A DNA stretch of 64,000 bases from Tritrichomonas musculus (lineage: Eukaryota; Parabasalia; Tritrichomonadida; Tritrichomonadidae), in NCBI GenBank assembly GCA_039105265.1, contig JAPFFF010000014.1:2170001-2234000 (forward strand), given 5' to 3'. Shown in pieces: positions 52,251-61,900 of the stretch; position 1 is the first letter of the stretch, and each line of letters begins with the position of its first letter. A program made the translations under genes and the position numbers. The notes below the pieces were generated by a model. The model was given only the letters and a program-made list of their open reading frames with translations. It was not told the DNA's origin and did no database searches.

Positions 52251-53196
52251 TTTTATTATTAAAAGAATTATTATTATTAAACATTATTAAAAATAACGTT
52301 CTTATATCAATGTTATTACGTATATGCCTAACGCTATTATTATTCCATTCTTTAACCATTAATAAAAACTATGTTATAAATATTATTAGATATATCTTAA
52401 TAATTATTTAAACAAGGAATTATAGTTATATTCTGTTTTCTTTTTTAAATTAATTTTGCACCTTTTTTCAATGAAGTTATAAAAAATATATTTAAACGAA
52501 TAATTATTATTTTTAGAAAATAAATTAATGAAATCACAATATAGATACAGAAGAACATATATATGTGTTTAATTTCAAATAATATGCTATGATGCGTTTT
52601 TTGCTAACTCTTTTTTGCATTCAAATTTGGCTTTATAAAAATGAGAATAGAAGATTCTATGCAAAGTGTATAAAAAATAATATTATTCTTAATTTCTAAC
52701 AAACTAATAGAACGATTATATAATAATTTCAACTTACTTTATTGAAAATAAAAAATAAATATTATAGATCATTAGTTTAATTTTATATAAAATCAAAGCA
52801 TGAAGCTGTGGTCTCTTTTTAAAATTGAAAGTATTACTTTTCTATTTTCCAAAAATTGATAGCTTATACTTTCTTTTATTGAATGAGCAGACATATATTA
52901 TAAAAATAATGAAATAGCTATAAACGTTTATTTATACAAATTATCATGAAATTAATATATATTTATTTTCATGAAATTTCAAATTTTTTTTCTTTAAAAA
53001 ATGAAAATATTTTTTATTTATTTTATATGCAACTGCCTTTTAATCACAAAAGAATTTAAAGTTGGTCCAATGTTTGTCATTTTCACCAAAATCGGTAGAT
53101 ATGTCGATTATATTTGTGGTGTTTTCATGGATATCGTTAAAAAGATCGTCAAGGTAAATGAATTGATCATGAAATAAAAAAAAAAAAATCAAAAAA
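52251..53196. other. Intergenic, plus tRNA-downstream flank
   Basis: 52251-53039 is AT-rich with no gene. 53040-53196, read on the minus strand, is the common tRNA-Asn flank. In this copy it stays open as a 60-codon frame (FHDQFIYLDDLFNDIHENTT..., ending NFKFFCD), more complete than in other copies. It may be the tail of a lost gene. Confidence 0.45.
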
Positions 53197-53270
53197 TCTC
53201 TTCCCGTGTGGATCGAACACACGACTTCCAGATTAACAGTCTGACACTCTAACCAACTGAGTTAGGGAAG
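53197..53270 (-). tRNA. tRNA-Asn(GTT), empty target
   Basis: Minus-strand copy, identical to 23409-23482, 74 nt, anticodon GTT. Its downstream flank (aaaaaatctc read in reverse, then tttcatgatcaattc) is uninterrupted. Confidence 0.97.
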
Positions 53271-53942
53271 AAGTCTATTAACATTTTACTTCTTTATTTA
53301 ATCTATATCTAATGTTTTTATTAAATTTTTCTTCATCATAATTTATATTAATTATCAATCAAGAAATTAATGTGTATTCAAAATTAGATAATCAATCATT
53401 ATTAAAATGTTATTGATATTCAATTCATGATGTTCTCAGAGAATGTCATCAAATAAAATATCAAATATTAATTCAAAAAACGAGCAAGATGAAGATAGGA
53501 TTCCAAAAGCCGAAATAAATACAAATAAGAAATCACTTTCACTTTTACCATTTGATTCAAGTAATTAAATAAAATTAACACTTGAATTTGAACAAAATTA
53601 TGAGCATTGCATTTGAATCAGGTAAAATATTTGAATGATAAAAATAGAAAGTAATTGTATTTTTTTTTCATGATTCAGAAAACATTTTTTGTTGGTATAA
53701 ATATTTTGAATATTATTCATCTCATAAATGAGTTTTTGCGATTGATGAAAAAAACGGTCCCTCAGAATTTTGAATAAAAATTATTCCAAAAATGTAAATA
53801 ATTCAAAAATAAAAGATTTGGAAAAAAATTGAATAAATTTTAATTCAATTTTTCAGTTTAAAAATTTTTATTTTGATAAGAAATTTATGGTTTTTGAATT
53901 TTATATTTTTGATTTGTTCAATATTAAGAATAATATTTCATA
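53271..53942. other. Intergenic, inverted copy of 22721-23408
   Basis: Part of the inverted module; no gene. Differences from the other copy include short indels and A/T-run length. Confidence 0.6.
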
Positions 53943-53950
53943 TCATTTTA
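53943..53950 (+). promoter_or_regulatory. Initiator-like motif (TCATTTTA)
   Basis: TCATTTTA with its A 10 nt before the ATG at 53955; equivalent to TCACTTTA at 22713-22720. Confidence 0.55.
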
Positions 53951-53954
53951 TTAT

Positions 53955-54929
53955 ATGTTTGTTTATCAAACTCCTGTATCTTCTTTAAATAGAATTTTAT
54001 CAAATGATGAAAGTGGAGATTTCATAATTATCATTCAAATCAAATATTCAAAAGAAGAAAATGGTATCACAATTCAAAAACAAAAACAAATCATATTCAA
54101 AACAACAGTTAATAATGCACGTATCATATCAAAAGTAATCAATGATAAATATCGAAAAGATCAAAATATCAAAGAATATGTTTTCAATGTGTCAAAATTG
54201 GAAGAAATTAAAATTGAAGATATCATTGAGATTGTTTCAACATTGATCAAAGAAAGAGGAAATCAAAACATTCAAATAAATCAACGAGATAAAAGAAACA
54301 TTTATGATCGAATAATGACAATTCTTGACAACGAAGAAGAAACGGTTGTTGAATATAATATCATCGAATGTCATTATTCGGAAGACAACAAATTTTCAGG
54401 AATCATAACTTATCTCCTCAATAAAAATGATGGAAACGATGAAGATTTGAAACTGACAGGAGGAGGAGGAAAAAGTGGTTATGGTTACAATGATGTTTCA
54501 AATTTACTATTATTAAGTGTTTATGATTTCGATAAAGGATATATGAATACTGTTTACGATAGAAGATATGCATTCATTGAATATGACTTTGGAGAAAGAA
54601 AAATCGATATGACATCTTACACTATCAGAGCATTAGGAAGATCCCAATATCAAGGTCAACCAAAAACATGGAAGTTCATGGGATCGAATGATCACGAAAA
54701 ATGGGAAATGATCGACCTTAGAGAGAATGAAGACGAATTAAACAAAGGCAATTTTGTTGGTCATTTCGAATGTGTAAGAAAAGGTAAATTCTACAGATAC
54801 ATCAAATATATTCAATGGGACAACTGGTATGCATATAACCTTTCTGGCCGTTACAAGTGTTACAGGTATTTCATCGCAATCTCGGCCATCGAATTCTTTG
54901 GATCAATCTCATTCCCATGTGAAGTGTGA
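53955..54929 (+). CDS. Discoidin (F5/8 type C)-like domain protein, copy 2
   Basis: The 324-aa product is nearly identical to 21734-22708 (differences include IIIIQ for KIIIQ, DKYRK for DKYQK and NLSGRYK for NLYGRYK). Same discoidin-like C-terminal half. The intact frame in both copies suggests selection or a recent duplication. It converges with ubiquitin-like copy 3, with a 272-bp gap that differs from the gap in the first module. Confidence 0.75.
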   Translation: MFVYQTPVSSLNRILSNDESGDFIIIIQIKYSKEENGITIQKQKQIIFKTTVNNARIISKVINDKYRKDQNIKEYVFNVSKLEEIKIEDIIEIVSTLIKERGNQNIQINQRDKRNIYDRIMTILDNEEETVVEYNIIECHYSEDNKFSGIITYLLNKNDGNDEDLKLTGGGGKSGYGYNDVSNLLLLSVYDFDKGYMNTVYDRRYAFIEYDFGERKIDMTSYTIRALGRSQYQGQPKTWKFMGSNDHEKWEMIDLRENEDELNKGNFVGHFECVRKGKFYRYIKYIQWDNWYAYNLSGRYKCYRYFIAISAIEFFGSISFPCEV

Positions 54930-55201
54930 AATGTGAAGTATAAATAAACAAGCGGTAGAAAAAAATTTAATGTATTTAGTGCACGCTTTTTTAGGTTATT
55001 TTTTTGTATGAGATACATGTTGTTTTACACGTGAAGGTTGGAATGCTCCACTGAAATGCTCAGATACAAATAACACTTATCCAACACGCAATAAAAGATG
55101 TGTCAATCGTCAAAATGTAATTATATCATTATTTATATAAGGCTAATGACATGAAAAAAATATTGATCCTGAAATAAAAGAATAAATAACATAATATTTA
55201 A

Positions 55202-56218
55202 TTATATTTGGGATCCTCCCCATTCTAAAACAAAGAAACCTTCCCTGTTCTCAATTTTGAATTCGTCAATATTTTGGATTGGCACAGATACTTCTTCTTC
55301 AAGTAATTTGAATGTAATGAAGATTCGTTTAACACAATCTGGTTTTGGTTCAATCTTTAAAGGAGCTCGTTCTTCATATTCTTCTCCTTGGAATTTGATT
55401 AAAACATATTTGCTATGTTCCATTTTTGGACACCAATAAGTAATGAAGTCGTTCGCTTCTTTTTCTTTAAATCCAAGGTACTCAAGCTTTTCTTCAAAGA
55501 ATTCATAACTTTCTTTACCTTCGATGACAAAACCTTCTTCCATACAGAAATCTTTATTGAAAAAACATTCCCAAAAGAGGTAATAATGTTTCCTCTCATT
55601 GTAAAAAAATTCGCCATTTCTGTTAGCTTTGACAAGCCAAGTATTGTTTTCGTTATCTTGAATCACTGGATATCTGGATGTAATTTCACCTTCTTCTTTG
55701 TCCATGCTGACTTTTACACTAACTTCGAAGTCGTCTTTCTCAGGATAAAGATAGATGACTGGTTTGTCTCCTCTCAATCGAAGAACTAAATGAATTAAAG
55801 AATCTTCTGAAATTGAATATTCACTCAATTTGTTTCCATCTTCAAGTTGTCTTCCTGCGAAAATTAAACGTTGTTGATCTGGAGGAGTTCCGTCAATATC
55901 ACATATTTCGTTTTTGAGGTCCTCGATGTAGCTATCTGGATTGATGCTAACTGCGAATTGTCTGCCTGTCAAAGTTTTAATCAAAACTCGAATTGAAGAG
56001 AGAGGGATGTTTAATCGCAGTACTGTATCTTCTTGTATTGAATAATATTGAAGAGTATTGTCATTGTGGAGACATTGACCTCTATAAGTTAATTGTTGTT
56101 CTCTAAAAGGAATTCCTTTTATTTCTTCAATTTTTGCTTTCAAATAAAGAATCCTGTCAGTTTGCTCCACATTTAGAATTATATGCCTTTGTGAATCTAG
56201 AATAATGAACACTTGCAT
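55202..56218 (-). CDS. Tandem ubiquitin-like protein fused to a KPVIYLYP-type domain, copy 3
   Basis: A 338-aa copy, almost identical to copies 1 and 2 (for example GEFFYN and RIFITF here), with the same two ubiquitin-like units, GD end and C-terminal domain. It starts MQVFIIL at 56218, ~17 nt behind an initiator-like TCATTTTTT. It lies between the discoidin-like copy 2 and the second retrotransposon array, mirroring the gene order at 19-23 kb. Confidence 0.85.
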   Translation of the reverse strand: MQVFIILDSQRHIILNVEQTDRILYLKAKIEEIKGIPFREQQLTYRGQCLHNDNTLQYYSIQEDTVLRLNIPLSSIRVLIKTLTGRQFAVSINPDSYIEDLKNEICDIDGTPPDQQRLIFAGRQLEDGNKLSEYSISEDSLIHLVLRLRGDKPVIYLYPEKDDFEVSVKVSMDKEEGEITSRYPVIQDNENNTWLVKANRNGEFFYNERKHYYLFWECFFNKDFCMEEGFVIEGKESYEFFEEKLEYLGFKEKEANDFITYWCPKMEHSKYVLIKFQGEEYEERAPLKIEPKPDCVKRIFITFKLLEEEVSVPIQNIDEFKIENREGFFVLEWGGSQI

Positions 56219-56226
56219 GCTTATTT

Positions 56227-56235
56227 AAAAAATGA
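56227..56235 (-). promoter_or_regulatory. Initiator-like motif (TCATTTTTT)
   Basis: Minus-strand TCATTTTTT before the ATG at 56218, matching the other two copies. Confidence 0.5.
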
Positions 56236-56792
56236 TGTCATTTTATTTCTTTAAAATTTCAATACTTTAAAAATTTGGAATTTTTTTTAAAATTTTGACA
56301 TTTTTTGTGAATAATTGGTCAAATTTATTGAATATGGAAAAAATTTTTCACAAATTGGTCAAAAATTTGGTTTTAAATTTCCATCTATATATTGTGGTAT
56401 TTCTTCATATATATGAAAATAAAACAATATTTTCTCATATTCTTTTATTAAGAAATCAAAAACTTTATGATTTGAATAATATAATAAAGTATAAATTTGA
56501 AGTAAGCAACCACATCATGCAGACTTAAATAATTTCTTATTTTACAACTTGATTTTATGATTTTGCAACTATTAGTAATGCATCACATAAACAAATATAA
56601 TTTGTCAGACAATTTTATTTTCTGAAAGTGTTTTTAATTTTTTAAAAGAAAATTCAATTTTGAATGTTCAATATAATAATCTTATTATATTATGAAATAT
56701 ATATATATCTATTGTATTTGTGGTGTTTTCATGGATATCGTTAAAAAGATCGTCAAGGTAAATGAATTGATCATGAAATTTAAAAAAAAATC
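56236..56792. other. tRNA-downstream flank, non-coding
   Basis: The reverse complement matches the common flank behind tRNA-Asn, but is ~0.7 kb shorter than at 19063-20326, with an internal deletion near 56600. No gene. Confidence 0.6.
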
Positions 56793-56813
56793 AAAAAATC
56801 TCTTCCCGTGTGG
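56793..56813 (-). repeat. tRNA-Asn tail target duplication
   Basis: Minus-strand ccacacgggaagag plus T-run, at the junction of genomic flank and the first short element of the minus-strand array. Confidence 0.85.
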
Positions 56814-57872
56814 TTTAAATGTTTATTAAATGCTTTAAGAGTTTTGCGATTAAGCAATTAATAAAAAAAGCTAGGCATAAGCTTTAAGAAAAAAAGGAAA
56901 ATAAAAGGAAAAAGGTAAAACTTGAAGTTAAAAGGTCCAAAAAGACTTCAAGTAATGAGTCAGACTTGGAATAAACGGTCGCCAAAAATGATCATTGAGC
57001 AACACAGATCATTCTGAGGACGGGTTGTGTTACAACCAGCGATGGTTTCCGAGTCTGATGTAAAACAACTCGTCTAAAGAACAAAGAACTTGAAACAATG
57101 TAACAATGTAATTGAGGATATCAGATTGAGATCTGAAAATGAGGAACAATGAGTAACGATGAGCAACGGATAAAACAATTGAACAAGAACTTAAATGATA
57201 GAACGAACGGGCTCATTGAGCGCCCTTCAGTAGAGTCACGCGACATGTGTCAGGCAGCATCTTGCGGAGATCCTTTACCGTAGACGCTTGTTGACTGCTG
57301 TCTTTTGATTCTTTCATCAAGGCAGTGTGATCATTGAAATCACAAGCAGACTCACTGTAAGATGACTCCATATATAAAATAGAATAAACAAAAAGAGTAA
57401 AAAATAAGTAGCAATTTACTTCGATCTGTCCGTGAGAATCGTCTTCATACTGTATAACGCCTTGTAGATTTGAGAATATTGAGAGAGATTGTAAAATGAG
57501 AATGGAGTCACGAAAAGTAGGAAACCGAGGGAACAGAAAGGCGCGATCGAAGGAAACTGGAATAAACAAAGTGAGAAGGAAGAGTATAATAACATTAGAG
57601 TAAGTTTTGAGAGGTATATTTGAAATTGCATATAACTGATTGAGTATGAGATATAACGTTAAGAGCTGAGATTGATAATATGAGATAAGAAACAACAGAA
57701 TAATATTGTGGTAAGTCCAGTGGTCGGACTTAGTGAGGTGACCCTACATATAATTGAAATCAGTTTGGAAAATTCGGACGAAACATCGATCTGAGGGCAC
57801 CATACGAATCAGCTCAGTGCACTGATTACGAATATCTAGTTATTGCTTGCGTAAACCTCGAAAATAAAAATG
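56814..57872 (-). mobile_element. Short tRNA-targeted element, minus-strand copy 1
   Basis: A complete ~1.06-kb copy collinear with 14685-15733, reading from 57872 to 56814, with the AATAAAC box at its end. In this copy an extra T joins two open frames into a 160-codon frame (57213-57695). The other complete copies have a stop there, so this is not taken as a gene. A small local duplication (gagtaacgatgagcaacgg) is private to this copy. Confidence 0.8.
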
Positions 57873-57896
57873 AAAAAAAAATCTCTTCCCGTGTGG
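57873..57896 (-). repeat. tRNA-Asn tail target duplication
   Basis: A-variant tail between the two short elements. Confidence 0.85.
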
Positions 57897-58946
57897 TTTA
57901 AATGTTTATTAAATGCTTTAAGAGTTTTGCGATTAAGCAATTTAATAAGTAAAAGCTAGGCATAAGCTTTAAGAAAAAAAGGGAAATAAAAGGGAACAGA
58001 ATAAAACTTGAAGTTAAAAGGTCCAAAATACTTCAAGTAATGAGTCAGACTTGGAATAAACGGTCGCCAAAAATGATCATTGAGCAACACAGATCATTCT
58101 GAGGACGGGTTGTGTTACAACCAGCGATGGTTTCCGAGTCTGATGTAAAACAACTCGTCTAAAAAACAAAGAACTTGAAACAATGTAACAATGTAACTGA
58201 GGATATCAGATAGAGATCTGAAAATGAGGAACAATGAGTAACGGATAAAACAATTGAACAAGAACTTAAATGAGAGAACGAACGGGCTCATTGAGCGCCC
58301 TTCAGTAGAGTCACGCGACATGTGTCAGGCAGCATCTTGCGGAGATCCTTTACCGTAGACGCTTGTTGACTGCTGTCTTTTGATTCTTTCATCAAGGCAG
58401 TGTGATCATTGAAATCACAAGCAGACTCACTGAAAGATGACTCCATATATAAAATAGAATAAACTAAAAGAGTAAAAATAAGTAGCAATTTACTTCGATC
58501 TGTCCGTGAGAATCGTCTTCATACTGTATAACGCCTTGTATATTTGAGAACATTGAGAGAAATTGTAAAATGAGAATGGAGTCACGAAAAGTGGGAAACC
58601 AAGGGAACAGAAAGGCGCGATCGAAGGAAACTGGAATAAACAAAGTGAAAAGGAAGAGTATAATAACATTAGAGTAAGTTTTGAGAGGTATATTTGAAAT
58701 TGCATATAACTGATTGAGTATGAGATATAACGTTAAGAGCTGAGATTGATAATATGAGATAAGAAACAACAGTATAATATTGTGGTAAGTCCAGTGGTCG
58801 GACTTAGTGAGGTGACCCTACATATAATTGAAATCAGTTTGGAAAATTCGGACGAAACATCGATCTGAGGGCACCATACGAATCAGCTCAGTGCACTGAT
58901 TACGAATATCTAGTTATTGCCTGCGTGAACCTCGAAAATAAAAATG
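57897..58946 (-). mobile_element. Short tRNA-targeted element, minus-strand copy 2
   Basis: A second complete copy (1050 bp), in tandem with the previous one and flanked by A-variant tRNA tails on both sides. It keeps the 5' TCATTTTTA and the 3' AATAAAC box. Confidence 0.8.
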
Positions 58947-58970
58947 AAAAAAAAATCTCTTCCCGTGTGG
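58947..58970 (-). repeat. tRNA-Asn tail target duplication
   Basis: A-variant tail between the short element and the 3' end of element B2. Confidence 0.85.
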
Positions 58971-61900
58971 AAAATTCGTTTATTAATCATTAGAGTAAGT
59001 ATAAAATACTAATAAACGAGAGTGATGATTCACTCACAATAAAATAAAAGGGGCGGGCCCCAATAAAATAAAAAAAAAAAAAATCTGCCTAAAATTCAGA
59101 AGAGGAGTGTTGGACTCCCTCCTCTTCGGTAGCGGAGGCAGGGTCGGCACCTTGAGTTTGGTTCCATAGTGGGGTGGTGCCTGGATTTTCCAGTACGTCA
59201 GTTTCATCATCAGTAGTGTCAAGCTCAGACGGGGGGCCCGACCTGTCAACATCCGCACTTGCATCAATGAGTTCCCGCCATTCTTCGTCGTCCAGGATGT
59301 TGACAGAGTTGTACTCATCGTCTGCGGACTCCCCGTCGGTAACATTGGAGCTAGTATCATTGAGATCATTAGAATCATCGTCACCATCAGTATCAAGAAC
59401 ATTAACATTTTCAACATCGTTATCATAATCGTTACCATTATCGTTATCGTTATCTTCATCTTCATTGTTGTCGTTAACCCTCTTCTTAATCTTAGTATCA
59501 ATGTACAATATCATAGATTCCCGTAAAGCGGCTGCTACCATCCTCCCTGCAAGTTTGAGTGCGTCTTTGGTCGTGACTGTCACTTTCTTGAGTTCATTGA
59601 TGGTGTCATCGGGTATTGCACCGAGGGAGGAGACAATGAACACAAATAGAGACACATTGCAGTTCAACTGGTTTCTGCAATCATCGACAAGCTTCTGGTA
59701 TTTGTTCAACTTCTCTCTGCGTCGTATGACTAAGGTGGATTCATTATCATCGCCAGATAACATTCCGTATGGGATGGTGAATTCAGCTATCTTCAGCTGG
59801 TCACCGTCCCACCACCATACATCTGGTCTGAGAGAAGCAGAGTCACCAGTGATGTGTTCGTTGCTGCGTCCACGAACACTTTGGTTACAATGCACGATGA
59901 CTCTCTTCTTTTCGGTGAGGTACTTGCAAAGTACCTTGACAACTTCGTCGTGTCTCTTTGTGAATTTGTGTTTGCACCGCTTGCACCCGTTTAAGATGTG
60001 ATTGAGAGTTTCAATCTGTCCACAACGAGTGCAACGGTTACTCATTTGAGGGTTTCTGTGAGCAGCAAGTGATGCTGTCATGAGCGTATTCGTACGTGCT
60101 TTGATAGCGAATCTGACAACAGAGTCCGCCATCAAAGCATTGGGCTTCATGAAGTAGTTACTCAATGGTGAGTTTTTCAATGTCGTGAATGTATGTCCTC
60201 TCATCTTGTGCAGACAAAGATCTGAATAGTAACGGTCACTCATGACTTTCATGATGTGTTTAACAACATTAGAGGTGTTAACATCAAATGTGACATTACT
60301 ATTCAGATCTTTGAGCGTAAACATATCATCTTTGAGTATCAGACCCATGTTAGCGTCGTGCAAAGCTTTAACACATCGGGCTAAGATGTTCGACGTCCCG
60401 CGGTTACGCTTTGCATCTAACGCACCATTGTCTTTAACTTTTAGGTGCAAGAACGGTGAAGTCAAGTCGATGGCAGCATCCCTGAAGATGATCTCGGCTT
60501 CATCAGAAGCCTTGACCATATCACGGATGCTTTTATCGTTAGACTCCATCAAGGCAATGTAGAGTCTGATAGTGAGAGCTTTCTGGCGATCTGTGAGTTT
60601 CTGTATGTAAAGACCGCCATCGTTTTTCGTCGTGTAGAACCAGGCGGTTGGAATACCAGCAGCACCGACCATTTTGGACAGCTTGCCCCGAATGAGTTCA
60701 TCTAAGTGACTGAGGCAATTTGTCGGTGCTGTGTTCGCCATCAGTTCGTAGTCAATCTTGGGAATCACGAACCGTTTGATGGCGTCAACCGCTTGTGTGA
60801 ACCGAAGAGCGCTGCCAGTAATTCGAATGACGTCCTTCGTCATGTCTTCGATTCGCCGAAAAACGTGATGTTTACGCTGCGAAGATTTGCACGCGATTGG
60901 AAGTCCGAGATACGTTGTATTGTTCTGAATGCTGATGTTATCAATACGTCCTCCAGCAATGGTGAAGTTGTCGTTCAACACACTGCGAGAACCATTGTGA
61001 GCAATGTATGTGAAAGCGTGGCACTTCTTGCAGTTGATCTTCATGTCGCCAGCATAACTGCAGAAGTGCTCCACGACCGAAAGCAAGTTCTTCATCCCGA
61101 CTTCCGAGTCCGAGAACACGATTATGTCATCGGCGTAAGCTTGAACGGTTGTCGCTGAGTCCAACCAATGATAACCGTCCTCCTTGCAAGCGTTCAACCG
61201 CGCGAGGAGAGGTTCGATACAAATGTTGAATAACGTCGGACTCAGCGGACAACCTTGCTTGACGCCTTTGCGAAAACAGATAGAATTAGATCGTCTGTTG
61301 TTGCTGATGATCTTCGTCGAAGAGTCTCTGTACGAATTAATAATCGTTTTAACAAAAGAAAGATCAAAGCCAATGTCTGTAAGATTCTTTTTAATAAGTT
61401 TATGTGGTACGGAACCAAATGCATCAGAAAAGTCGATCGTCGTGATGTAGAGTGACTTTTGGTTCCGTGCAGCATCGTGTATCATCTCATCAACCACAGT
61501 TGCATGCTCAGCCGCTCCAGCTGGAATACGCATGAATCCTTTCTGACTCGGTGATATGAACCTATGTTTTGAATTCAGCGTTTGAAGCGAGCGGCTGATG
61601 TGACACATCAGCATCCGATAAATCGTCGGAGTGATGGTGATAGGACGCCACGAATGGGCGTCGTCAGGGTCTCCTTTCTTAAACAACATGACGGTTTTGT
61701 TCATTTTCAACACCTCCGGAAAGAGACCAGTGTCAAGCATGCAACACAACACATTCTTGATGATCGTCGCCGTGACACTCCCGCCAACCTTCCACACACC
61801 ATTTGAAATGCCGTCGCATCCGACGGCAGACAGATTGGATCTCGATCTGACCGCTTTGAGAATAGCTTCTTCGTTGAGGATGAGTGATTTGAGTTCATCA

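Noticed and set aside
57213-57695. 160-codon frame in the short element
   Set aside because: Only one copy has it joined; the other complete copies carry a stop and a one-base difference at the same place. No domain or codon constraint is seen.
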